Source: CAITSH01 sp945892985 (GTDB taxonomy: Bacteria > Pseudomonadota > Gammaproteobacteria > Burkholderiales > SG8-39). Taken from it: a stretch of 64,000 nucleotides of DNA. The notes under the pieces were generated by a model. It saw nothing but the letters and a program-made list of their open reading frames with translations, made no database searches and was not told the origin of the DNA. Position numbers and translations under genes: made by a program. Position 1 is the stretch's first letter; every line of letters begins with the position of its first letter. Positions 35,433 to 43,487 of the stretch are shown piece by piece. Where the stretch lies: positions 62,001 through 126,000 of the forward strand of contig CAMDDU010000007.1 in the NCBI GenBank assembly GCA_945892985.1, given 5' to 3'.

Positions 35433-37016
35433 TCATATCTTTACCGCGCGCCCCTGCCAGTAGGCGTCCCTCAACTTGCGCTTCATCAGCTTCCCGGAAT
35501 CATCGCGCGGGAGTTGGGTGACAAAGTTGAACTGCCGCGGTACCTTGTAATGCGATATTTTGTCGCGCAGGAAAGCGCGCAACTCCTCCTCGGTTGCCTG
35601 CTCACCCGCGCACAGCATGACAAAAGCGGCTAGCTTTTCGCCAAATTCCTCGTCGGGGATGCCGATCACCGCGCTGTCTACGACCTTGGGATGGGCCGCC
35701 AGCGCACCCTCTATTTCGGCCGGATAGATGTTCACGCCACCGGAGATAACCATATCGCGCTTGCGATCGACCAGAAACAGGTACCCAGCCTCGTCGAGAT
35801 AGCCGACATCACCGTTCGTAACAAGGCCCTCGCGGTCGATTTCGCGGCGCTGTGCGTCGGCGTTCTGGTATGTGAAGTTGGGCACACCTGCGAGGCTCAC
35901 ATAGATTTCGCCCGATTCGCCGGGACCGAGCTGGCGTCCGTCGTCGGCGTAAATGCGGATCTCCCGGCCTGACCATGCCCGGCCGACCGTTCCCGGCCGC
36001 GCCAGCCATTCCTCGGAAGAACTGCGGCTGACCATGCCTGTCTCGGTGGCCGCATAGTACTCATGTATGACCGGCCCCCACCACGCGATCATCGCCTGCT
36101 TGACTTCGCGCGAGCAGGGCGCGGCGCCGTGAATGACGAACTCCAGAGAACTGGTGTCATAGCGGCGCCTCACCTCCTCTGGCAACCTGAGCATGCGCAC
36201 GAACATGGTCGGCACCATGTGGATATGGCTGATGCGCTCACGCTCGATCAGCGCGAGCAACTCCTCGGCGTCAAAGCGCGGCATCAGCACGATGCTGCCC
36301 CCTGAGCGCAGCACGGCGCGCGTGTAGGTGCTCGGGGCGCTGTGGTACATCGGGCCGGCCATGGCCGTGCGGATTCCCGGCCGCAGGTCAAACCATTGCC
36401 CAGACAGTTCACCAAAGCGCTTCGCCGCAGCCGGATCGAGCGCGAAACGCCGCACGCCCTTCGGACGTCCTGTGGTGCCGCTGGTGTAGACAATGCTGCC
36501 GCGACTGCCAACTCGGGTGGTATCTGCCATCGGCGCGTGCCCCTCGATGAATTCATCAAGGCTGGTGAAGCCCGGGGGCAGCTGGCATTGCTCCGCGGCC
36601 ACGCCGTACGGGATCGCCAACTCCGGCGGCGTCGGCGCGACAATCACCCGCAGGCCTGCGGGTAGCGCGCCAGGAACACCGGCCAGCAGATCCGCATGCG
36701 TGAGCAGCACCTTTGCACCGGAATCCTCCAGGATGAAATGGACCTCGTCGCTTTTCTGGTGCCAGTTGATCGGCACCAAGTAAGCGCCCAGTTGCGCAGT
36801 TGCGATCATCGCCTCAAGCAGGCAAAAATCATTGCGCATCAGCAGCGCGACCGAGTCATCTTCTCCGATGCCCGCCGCAACGAGCGCCGTGGCAAGACGT
36901 GCTCCGCGCTCGCGCAACACTGCAAGCGGAACCCGCCTGTCGCCAAATGCGGCAAATTCCGCAACCTGCCCGCCGTTATGCGCGTCGACACCGACATTGA
37001 CGACAGGACTTCGCAT
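35433..37016 (-). CDS. Acyl-CoA synthetase (AMP-forming), class I adenylating enzyme
   Basis: 527 residues. P-loop-like SIVYTSGTTGRPKGV at 175-189, the YYAATETG motif near the middle, and KRDMVISGGVNIYPAEIE with the hinge, followed by a C-terminal domain ending DSGKLMKRKLRDAYW with the catalytic Lys. It activates a carboxylic acid to its CoA thioester. It is the promoter-proximal gene of the minus-strand cluster. A good GGAG precedes ATG 37016. Substrate unknown; side-chain or ring acid are both possible. Confidence 0.93.
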   Translation of the reverse strand: MRSPVVNVGVDAHNGGQVAEFAAFGDRRVPLAVLRERGARLATALVAAGIGEDDSVALLMRNDFCLLEAMIATAQLGAYLVPINWHQKSDEVHFILEDSGAKVLLTHADLLAGVPGALPAGLRVIVAPTPPELAIPYGVAAEQCQLPPGFTSLDEFIEGHAPMADTTRVGSRGSIVYTSGTTGRPKGVRRFALDPAAAKRFGELSGQWFDLRPGIRTAMAGPMYHSAPSTYTRAVLRSGGSIVLMPRFDAEELLALIERERISHIHMVPTMFVRMLRLPEEVRRRYDTSSLEFVIHGAAPCSREVKQAMIAWWGPVIHEYYAATETGMVSRSSSEEWLARPGTVGRAWSGREIRIYADDGRQLGPGESGEIYVSLAGVPNFTYQNADAQRREIDREGLVTNGDVGYLDEAGYLFLVDRKRDMVISGGVNIYPAEIEGALAAHPKVVDSAVIGIPDEEFGEKLAAFVMLCAGEQATEEELRAFLRDKISHYKVPRQFNFVTQLPRDDSGKLMKRKLRDAYWQGRAVKI

Positions 37017-37092
37017 ATCACCCCGCTCCTTTATTGCCGCATTTTTTTCGTTTATCGCGGCTTTCTGACGACCCGCTCCGGGCTTGCCTTAA

Positions 37093-37105
37093 AATGATAA
37101 TCATT
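37093..37105. promoter_or_regulatory. Fur-box-like palindrome
   Basis: AATGATAATCATT matches positions 4-16 of the 19-bp Fur consensus (GATAATGATAATCATTATC) perfectly; the outer three bases on each side match poorly (one of six). It touches the TetR-type operator in the divergent promoter. Iron control of an operon with four iron proteins is sensible, but this is a single motif match. Confidence 0.4.
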
Positions 37106-37123
37106 CCATACTACCCAGTATGG
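37106..37123. promoter_or_regulatory. Operator-like inverted repeat, probable TetR site
   Basis: CCATACT-ACCC-AGTATGG, a perfect 7-bp inverted repeat with a 4-bp spacer. It overlaps the expected start point of the minus-strand operon promoter and lies between divergent genes. TetR regulators typically bind such sites; a TetR gene is encoded 1.1 kb away. Confidence 0.6.
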
Positions 37124-37128
37124 TAGGC

Positions 37129-37157
37129 ACTGTACCGAAGCTTCCTCGCGAGGTCAA
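37129..37157 (-). promoter_or_regulatory. Sigma-70-like promoter for the CoA ligase operon
   Basis: On the minus strand TTGACC (37157-37152) and TACAGT (37134-37129) are separated by 17 bp. Transcription would start near 37122, inside the operator. Consensus match is 5/6 and 4/6. Confidence 0.4.
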
Positions 37158-37261
37158 TCATTAACATTCGCATTAACATTCCCAATACCGGCACCGAAGG
37201 AGCCAGCCAATCGGCCGGAGCGCTCACCCACGCGCTGCGCCTGCCGCTTATCGGCGCACCG

Positions 37262-38176
37262 ATGTATATCGTCGGCAGCAAGGAACTTGTTGCGGCGCAA
37301 TGCAAGGCCGGTGTGATCGGCGCCTTCCCGTCGCTCAATGCCCGGCCGGAAGGAGAACTATCGGCCTGGCTCGACTACATTGACGCGGAGATCACCGCTT
37401 GGAACGCCGGTACACCACCATGGCCGGCCGCGCCCTATGCCGTCAACCTGATTGTGCATCCCAGCAATACGCGTCTAGCCCACGACCTTGACGTAATTTG
37501 CGCGCACAAAGTACCGGTGGTCATCACAAGCCTCAACGCCCCCGGCGAGGCGGCGGCGCGCATACACCAATACGGCGGCGTGGTCTTTCACGACGTCAGC
37601 AGCATGCGCCATGCGCGCAAAGCCATCGATGCCGGGGTTGACGGCCTGATACTTGTCTGCTCCGGCGCCGGCGGACACACCGGGGGCATCAATCCGCTCG
37701 CCTTCACCTCCGAGGTGCGCCGCGTTTTCGATGGTCCGATCGCGCTCGCTGGATGCATCACGCATGGGCGACAACTGCTCGCAGCGCTGGCAATGGGCGC
37801 CGACTACGGCTATGTCGGCACGCGTTTTATCGCCTCGACTGAGGCGAACGCCGCCCAGGCATACAAGGACATGATCGTTGCCTCGAGCGCCGCCGATATC
37901 GTGCGCAGCACCGCAGTCACCGGCCTGCCGGCCAATTACCTTGTTAAAAGTTTCGAAGCACTGGGCATAGACGCTGCCAGCCTGCCCGAACGCCAGACCA
38001 GTTCTTTTTCATTTGGCAAACGCGGCGATGGCACGGACGCCAAGGCCTGGCGCGATGTCTGGAGCGCCGGCCAAGGCGTGGGCGGCATCGACAGCGTGCT
38101 GCCGGCGGCACAGATCGTTGATCAGATTGCAGAGGAGTTCCGCGTCGCCTTGAGCCTGATGAGATCGCCAAGCTGA
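37262..38176 (+). CDS. Nitronate monooxygenase / NAD(P)H-dependent flavin oxidoreductase family protein, start uncertain
   Basis: 304 residues from ATG 37262. TIM-barrel FMN protein with CSGAGGHTGGINP, LAGCITHGRQLLAALAMGADYGYVGTRF, the family's phosphate-binding loop. The reading frame continues upstream and encodes LRLPLIGAP, the conserved first strand, without any in-frame ATG, GTG or TTG before the TAG at 37124. So the true start is probably a rare codon such as CTG (37235) or ATT, or the N-terminus is truncated. Related enzymes oxidise nitronates or reduce enones. Divergent from the CoA ligase. Confidence 0.85.
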   Translation: MYIVGSKELVAAQCKAGVIGAFPSLNARPEGELSAWLDYIDAEITAWNAGTPPWPAAPYAVNLIVHPSNTRLAHDLDVICAHKVPVVITSLNAPGEAAARIHQYGGVVFHDVSSMRHARKAIDAGVDGLILVCSGAGGHTGGINPLAFTSEVRRVFDGPIALAGCITHGRQLLAALAMGADYGYVGTRFIASTEANAAQAYKDMIVASSAADIVRSTAVTGLPANYLVKSFEALGIDAASLPERQTSSFSFGKRGDGTDAKAWRDVWSAGQGVGGIDSVLPAAQIVDQIAEEFRVALSLMRSPS

Positions 38177-38198
38177 TGATTGGCCGCAGACCCCGTAA

Positions 38199-38843
38199 TC
38201 ACCCGCCCGGGCGCGGGAAAAAAACCTGCTCCAACGCCGCCTCACGCATCGCGAGTTTCTGCGCCTCGGGATAGGCAAAAATCAAACGCAGCCCCGCTGA
38301 AAAACTATAGTGCAGGCATGCGAGCAACTCCGGATCCTGGGTCGAACCGACCTCGCTGTACAACTTGGTAAGATAAGAAATGCGCTGCTTATCCACCTCG
38401 GTAATGACCTCGCGCACCTTGCGACTGGATCTCGCCCAGGTGCGAACCGCCAGTTCGATGGCGCCGCCGAATTCATCGATCGGGGAATTGGTGCCGATAA
38501 ATGCCAGCAGGCGGATTTTCTCCTGCGCCGTCGTTGCCTTGCCCTCGACAATTTCTATAACGCGCAGCGTTGCATGCTCGCGCCACTCGGCCAGCATCGC
38601 GTCGAGCAGTTCATCGCGCGAAGTGAAATGCCAGTAAAAACTGCCCTTGGTAACCTTGAGCGCCGCCGCAAGACGCGGCACCAGAACGGCATCAGCCCCC
38701 GACTTGGCCAACACACTAAGTCCGGCCTTGATCCAGTCGGCGCGCTGCAACTGTGCCTTTGCCGGCACAACCGATGCGGATTTGGATATCTTGCGCTTCA
38801 CGCCCTTAGCCACCTTTACCGTCTTGAGCGCCTTCACCACCAT
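38199..38843 (-). CDS. TetR-family transcriptional regulator
   Basis: 214 residues. After a basic 25-residue lead (KVAKGVKRK) comes the TetR helix-turn-helix: AKSGADAVLVPRLAAALKVTKGSFYWHFTSRDELLDAML, with the canonical YWHF recognition element. The C-terminal part is a ligand domain. It is the likely binder of the CCATACT inverted repeat at 37106-37123, although it lies the other side of the flavoprotein gene. Divergent from the CoA transferase. Ligand unknown; CoA esters are typical. Confidence 0.9.
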   Translation of the reverse strand: MVVKALKTVKVAKGVKRKISKSASVVPAKAQLQRADWIKAGLSVLAKSGADAVLVPRLAAALKVTKGSFYWHFTSRDELLDAMLAEWREHATLRVIEIVEGKATTAQEKIRLLAFIGTNSPIDEFGGAIELAVRTWARSSRKVREVITEVDKQRISYLTKLYSEVGSTQDPELLACLHYSFSAGLRLIFAYPEAQKLAMREAALEQVFFPRPGG

Positions 38844-38900
38844 GTGCTTCCCAATATGTTTCCCACCTTGTTGTGTGCCGCCTTGTTTAAAGCCGCTTGA

Positions 38901-40139
38901 ATGAACCAGCCATCAGACGCCCCCGCGCCGGCACCTCTAGCGGGGCTGCGCGTACTCGATGTCGGCCGCTTCATCGCAGGGCCCTATTGTGCAACATTAT
39001 TGGGCGACCTCGGCGCCGATGTCATACGCATCGAACGTCCCGGCGGCGGCGAGGATCGCTTTGTCGTACCGGTCACACCGGCCGCCCCGGGCTCGCCCTC
39101 GGGTGAGGGCGGCAGCTTCCTGCAGCTTGCACGCAACAAGCGCTCGGCCTGCCTCGACCTGTCCTCACCGGCCGGTCGCCGTGCTCTGGACGAGCTGGTG
39201 CGCCGCGCGGACGTGATCGTCGCCAACCTGCCGGCAAAAGAGCTTGCGCGCTTGGGGCTCGATTACCAAAGTGTGCGCGCAAAAAATCCACGCGCGGTAT
39301 TGACCACCATGAGCGCCTATGGTGAAACCGGGCCAAGCGCGGACAAGACCGGCTTCGACGGCATCGGCCAGGTGATGAGCGGCGCGGCCCACCTGTCCGG
39401 CAAGCCCGGCGAACCGGCACGCTGGGCCGCCACCTACGTCGATTACGGCACAGCACTGGGCTGCGCCTTTGGCACCCTCGCCGCGCTGATGTCGCGCCAG
39501 CAGACCGGCCTCGGCCAGCACGTGACCGGCTCGTTGCTAAAAACAGCGCTGACCTTCTTTAACTCCAACCTGATAGAAGCGTACGTAAAGCAGCAGGATC
39601 GCATCCCCAGCGGCAGCCGCGGCCAGCAACTTGCACCTTGCGACATCTTTGCCACATTGGACGGACACGTACTGATCCAGGTGCTGGGCATGGCGCAGTT
39701 CCGCAAGCTCGCCGCACTGATAGGCCAACGCAGCTGGCCCGACGACCCACGCTTCCAGACGGACCAGGATAGAGGCGCGCATGGCGAACTCATCAACACC
39801 GGTGTCGCCGCATGGTGCGCGACGCGCAATAGCGCAGCGGCGCTGGCCGAGCTTGCCGCCGCGCGCATTCCCGCCGAACGGGTGTTGTCGCCGCTGCAGG
39901 TATTCAGCGACCCGCACATCCAGGCCGGGGATTTTTTCCGCAGCATGCCCCACCGTATGCTTCCGGGAGGCGTGCCGGTAGTTTCGCCGCAGGTGAATTT
40001 ATCGGCGACACCGCCAAGCTACCGCAGCGGCGCCCCCGCGCCCGGGCAGCACACCGCCGAGATATTGAGCGAACTCGGCTTCAGCGACGAAGACATCGCC
40101 GTAATGTGTGCGGCAAAACAGGATGACACCAAACCATGA
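38901..40139 (+). CDS. CoA transferase, CaiB/BaiF family (class III)
   Basis: 412 residues. ATG 38901 leads into LAGLRVLDVGRFIAGPYCATLLGDLGADVIRIERPGGG, the family opening, and has the catalytic Asp region TGFDGIGQVMSGAAHL. It moves CoA between acids. It is divergently placed from the TetR gene and co-oriented with the Rid-like and Bug genes that follow at 40152 and 40832 with overlaps. The unit may activate an acid supplied by that Bug receptor. Confidence 0.93.
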   Translation: MNQPSDAPAPAPLAGLRVLDVGRFIAGPYCATLLGDLGADVIRIERPGGGEDRFVVPVTPAAPGSPSGEGGSFLQLARNKRSACLDLSSPAGRRALDELVRRADVIVANLPAKELARLGLDYQSVRAKNPRAVLTTMSAYGETGPSADKTGFDGIGQVMSGAAHLSGKPGEPARWAATYVDYGTALGCAFGTLAALMSRQQTGLGQHVTGSLLKTALTFFNSNLIEAYVKQQDRIPSGSRGQQLAPCDIFATLDGHVLIQVLGMAQFRKLAALIGQRSWPDDPRFQTDQDRGAHGELINTGVAAWCATRNSAAALAELAAARIPAERVLSPLQVFSDPHIQAGDFFRSMPHRMLPGGVPVVSPQVNLSATPPSYRSGAPAPGQHTAEILSELGFSDEDIAVMCAAKQDDTKP

Positions 40140-40151
40140 TTGCAAACACCC

Positions 40152-40835
40152 ATGCGTGAAAAACTGTTCAACTGGCTAGGGCACGAGTTCATCGCGCTGT
40201 CCTGCGAGGGCGATGCCGTCGGCAGCGTGACGGATGAGACTGCACGCCTCTTCGCGGACTTCGATGCGCGGCTGCGCGCCCATGGGCTTGAGCCTGGCCT
40301 CGCGCACACCGTGCGCACGCGACTGTGGGCACGGGACATGGACTGCTGGGACGGCGGCGTGAGAGAACGGGCACGCATCCTGTCCGGCGATGCGCGCTCG
40401 GTCAGCTCGAGCCATATACGACCCGAACGTTTTGCATCGAATGGCCGCATCGCCATCGATCTGTTGGCGATGCGGCCGCGGTCGGCCCAGGCCAAGCGCA
40501 CTTGCGAGTACGCGCCAGAGGGCATTGTGCTGCGTTATCTTGACTGGGAGAACGTCGTATTCCTGTCCGGGGTCACGGTGATTCTGCCCACCTTCCATGA
40601 GCAGTTGCCGGTGATCGTCGGCCGCATCAGCGACAGCCTTGCGCACGCCGGCCTTGACTGGAGCCGGGTGGCGCGCGCCTCGTTTTTTCTGCACCGCAGT
40701 TGCGAGCTCGCCGAGTTGCGCCGCTGCTTCAGCGCGCTTGTTCCCACCGCCATCCCCCACACCGACTACACTAGCGTCGACACCCGCCAAGGCAAACTGG
40801 TCGAAATCGAAATCACCGCAGAAAGATCAACATGA
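40152..40835 (+). CDS. Rid-family-like protein with N-terminal extension
   Basis: 227 residues from ATG 40152 (a TTG at 40140 adds four). The second half (VVFLSGVTVILPTFHEQLPVIVGRISDSLAHAGLDWSRVARASFFLHRSCELAELRRCF...PHTDYTSVDTRQGKLVEIEITAE) has the RidA/YjgF pattern. The first half is a weaker duplicate, so it may be a two-domain form. RidA deaminates reactive enamines, but family members without the catalytic Arg are common. ATGA overlap with the Bug gene; function unknown here. Confidence 0.65.
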   Translation: MREKLFNWLGHEFIALSCEGDAVGSVTDETARLFADFDARLRAHGLEPGLAHTVRTRLWARDMDCWDGGVRERARILSGDARSVSSSHIRPERFASNGRIAIDLLAMRPRSAQAKRTCEYAPEGIVLRYLDWENVVFLSGVTVILPTFHEQLPVIVGRISDSLAHAGLDWSRVARASFFLHRSCELAELRRCFSALVPTAIPHTDYTSVDTRQGKLVEIEITAERST

Positions 40836-41875
40836 CCGCAACGATAAAATCCCGCACGCTCACATTCCCGCGCCCCTTGCAGCTCCCATTGCGACACCAC
40901 CTGTCCGCGCTTGCGCTTGCCAGCGCCCTCGGCGTGATCAGCACAACGACTCCGGCATCTGCCATAGCCCAGGACTTCCCATCAAAACCGATACGCATCA
41001 TCGTCGCGCAAGCGCCAGGATCGAGCGTGGACCTGCTGGCGCGCGTGATCGGGCAGAAACTGACCGACGGCCTCGGGCAGCAGGTTGTGGTGGACAACCG
41101 CCCTGGCGCCAATGGCATCATCGGTCTGGAGCAGACAGCCAAAGCCAAACCCGACGGCTACACGCTGGCGATGGGCGTGCCCAGCGCCCTCGCGGTCAAT
41201 CAGTACATTTACAAAGACCTGCCCTACGACACACTGCGCGACTTTGCGCCGGTCACCCAATCCACGGCAATCACCTACGTGCTGGTGGTCAATCCCGCCC
41301 TGCCGGTAAAAACCGTGCAGGAACTCATCGCCTACGCGCGCGCGCGGCCCGGACAGCTCAACTACAGTTCGGCCGGCGTCGGTAATCTCATGCATCTGGC
41401 GGCCGAATTGTTCAGTCAGGAGACCGGCATCAAGATGGTCCATATCCCCAACAAGGGCGAGACCCCCGCGGTGCTGGACGCCCTGTCCGGCCGCGCCGAC
41501 GTGATGTTCACAACCATGCCTTCGGTGGTGCAACACATCAAAGGCGGCAAGCTGCGCCTGCTCGCCGTTTGCGGCGAAAAGCGCGCCACAAGCTTTCCTG
41601 ATGCGCCCACCACCGCAGAGGCCGGCATCCCGTCGGTGCGGGTAAGCGGATGGACCGGCGTCATCGCGCCGATCGGAACGCCGCCTGATGTGCTCCACAA
41701 GTTGCAACGCGAAATAGCCCGCGGCCTGCTCGCGCAAGGCGTGAAAGAGAATCTCGAGGCCCAGGGCGCGGAGCCGGTGGGCAGCACGCCCGAGCAATTC
41801 ACCGCCTTTATCAAGGCCGAGCAGGCCAAGTGGGGCAAGGTCATCAAGGACTCGGGCATCAAACTCGAGCAGTAA
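40832..41875 (+). CDS. Bug-family TTT receptor (6 of 8)
   Basis: 347 residues with an unusually long N-terminus (about 46 residues before the cleavage site) containing SALALASALGVISTTTPASAIAQ. Mature part DFPSKPIRIIVAQAPGSSVDLLARVI, VDNRPGANGIIG, PDGYTLAMG. Four-base overlap with the Rid-like gene, so in one operon with the CoA transferase. Confidence 0.92.
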   Translation: MTATIKSRTLTFPRPLQLPLRHHLSALALASALGVISTTTPASAIAQDFPSKPIRIIVAQAPGSSVDLLARVIGQKLTDGLGQQVVVDNRPGANGIIGLEQTAKAKPDGYTLAMGVPSALAVNQYIYKDLPYDTLRDFAPVTQSTAITYVLVVNPALPVKTVQELIAYARARPGQLNYSSAGVGNLMHLAAELFSQETGIKMVHIPNKGETPAVLDALSGRADVMFTTMPSVVQHIKGGKLRLLAVCGEKRATSFPDAPTTAEAGIPSVRVSGWTGVIAPIGTPPDVLHKLQREIARGLLAQGVKENLEAQGAEPVGSTPEQFTAFIKAEQAKWGKVIKDSGIKLEQ

Positions 41876-41989
41876 GACCGCGTCGTTAGAACAAGTCTCT
41901 GCCGACATCAGCAGGTCCCCTCCTAGGGGCGCGCGATGGGCATGTTGCGGAACCCCGCTCCGCGCCGGCCGACCACGTAGTGAGCAGGT

Positions 41990-42026
41990 CCCCTCCCCCC
42001 TCGCGGGGGAGGGACAGGGAGAGGGG
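41990..42026 (+). repeat. GC-rich hairpin repeat, copy 3
   Basis: CCCCTCCCCCCTCGCGGGGG followed by AGGGACAGGGAGAGGG, nearly the same as the copy at 23262-23300, which lies 18.7 kb away. Confidence 0.8.
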
Positions 42027-42137
42027 GAATGTTCGCTTGTTCGATGATGCTCAAGCGTGCGACGTTTCACCCTCCCTTACAGGGCGCGTCGGCTAGCAAA
42101 GCCGCAGTTTCATCCAATGCGCATAGGGGGGGTATGC

Positions 42138-42168
42138 CTGCAAACCCTCGCCAGGCGGGCGTTTGCAG
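42138..42168 (-). repeat. 31-nt palindromic REP-like element, copy C
   Basis: On the minus strand it begins CTGCAAACGCCCGCCTGGCG and ends GGGTTTGCAG. Lies 20 bp beyond the 3' end of the Bug gene at 42188-43189. Confidence 0.8.
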
Positions 42169-42187
42169 CCGATGGCACTGCTGAAAG

Positions 42188-43189
42188 CTACTCCGCCTTC
42201 ACCCCCGCCGCAGCAATCACCTTGGCCCATTTGGCGATTTCGTCCTCGAGAAATTTACCGGCCTGATCGGGTGTGTTGCCCACGCCGTCAATACCGAGGG
42301 CATCGAAGCGCGCCTTGATGTCGGCGGAGTTCACTGCCTTCGCCGTTTCGGCTGAAAGGCGCCCGACAATATCTCGCGGCGTGCCGGCCGGGGCGAGAAA
42401 CAACACCCAGGTAGAACCCTCTATGGCCGGGCCGCCGGCCTCGGCGATGGTCGGCACTTCGGCCGCGCCGGGCGAGCGTTTGGCCGCGAACAAGCCCATC
42501 GCCTTGATTTTGCCGCCGCGAATCTGTGGCATCAGCGCGCTGGGCGTGTCAGTGAGAATTTGTATGCTGCCCCCCATCAGGTCGGCGAGCGCCGGCGCCG
42601 TGCCCTTGTAAGGCACGTGCACCATGTCTATGCCGGCCACCTGTTTGAACAATTCCTGCGTCAGGTGGGCAGCCGCACCAACACCCGACGAGCCGAATGA
42701 AATCTTGCCCGGGTTGGCCTTGGCGTAAGCGATGAGTTCCTTGACGTCCTTGGCCGGCAGGTTATTGGTCGCCGTCATGATCAGCGGCGCGATGCCCACC
42801 AGCGACACCGGCGCGAAACTTTTCACCACATCGTAGGGCAAGCGGCCGGCGTACAAGGTGGCGTTGGCCGCATGCGCGCCTATCACCGTCAAAAAAGTGT
42901 AGCCATCAGGTGCGGCCTTGGCGGCAAGATCGGCGCCCAGTATGGAATTGGCGCCCGGTTTGTTCTCGATGACGATGGTCCAGCCGGTCTGCTCCTGCAC
43001 CTTTTGCACCACCATGCGCGTCGCGCTGTCGGTGATGCCGCCCGGCGGGTAGGGAATGATCCACTTGATCGGTTTGGCCGGCCAGGCTGCCTGGGCCTGG
43101 GCCATCACAGGCGTGAGCAGCGTCGATATTGCGAACAGCGCGGCGGCTGCGAACCGGCGAAGCGACTTGGGGGAAGTGGAAAAATGCAT
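42188..43189 (-). CDS. Bug-family TTT receptor (7 of 8)
   Basis: 333 residues. Signal peptide with FAAAALFAISTLLTPVMAQAQA, then AWPAKPIKWIIPYPPGGITDSATRMV, VIENKPGANSILG, PDGYTFLTV. It stands alone: convergent with the previous Bug gene, divergent from the TfpX/TfpZ-like gene. Confidence 0.92.
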   Translation of the reverse strand: MHFSTSPKSLRRFAAAALFAISTLLTPVMAQAQAAWPAKPIKWIIPYPPGGITDSATRMVVQKVQEQTGWTIVIENKPGANSILGADLAAKAAPDGYTFLTVIGAHAANATLYAGRLPYDVVKSFAPVSLVGIAPLIMTATNNLPAKDVKELIAYAKANPGKISFGSSGVGAAAHLTQELFKQVAGIDMVHVPYKGTAPALADLMGGSIQILTDTPSALMPQIRGGKIKAMGLFAAKRSPGAAEVPTIAEAGGPAIEGSTWVLFLAPAGTPRDIVGRLSAETAKAVNSADIKARFDALGIDGVGNTPDQAGKFLEDEIAKWAKVIAAAGVKAE

Positions 43190-43487
43190 GGTGAGGCCTC
43201 CTTGGTTTTTTCAGACTGCCGCGGTACCGGGTCTGGCGCCCGTCTCCCGCATGGCAGAACAAGATCTAACTCCGACGATACGCCCGCTTGGCTTGGGATG
43301 GTGTGCGTGCATCGCAGTCGGACTCACCGGCGAAGCGCTTGCGCCCCGCCCAGACGGCATAGCGCGCAAAGCCGAGCAGGCATTCTGCACGAAGCACGGC
43401 CGGTACGCACGCGCCCGCTTACAGCGAAAGCGGCCATTCCGATAGAACGCCATATGAAGAGCGCGCGTATGCCCTTAAAATGCACGC

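Larger units (their letters stand above)
41876..42187. other. Convergent intergenic region with repeats
   Basis: No gene seen in these 312 bp. It holds the third GC-rich hairpin repeat (41990-42026), a 13-nt direct repeat GCAGGTCCCCTCC at 41911 and 41984, and REP-like copy C (42138-42168). The repeats may terminate the two converging Bug genes. Confidence 0.7.
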
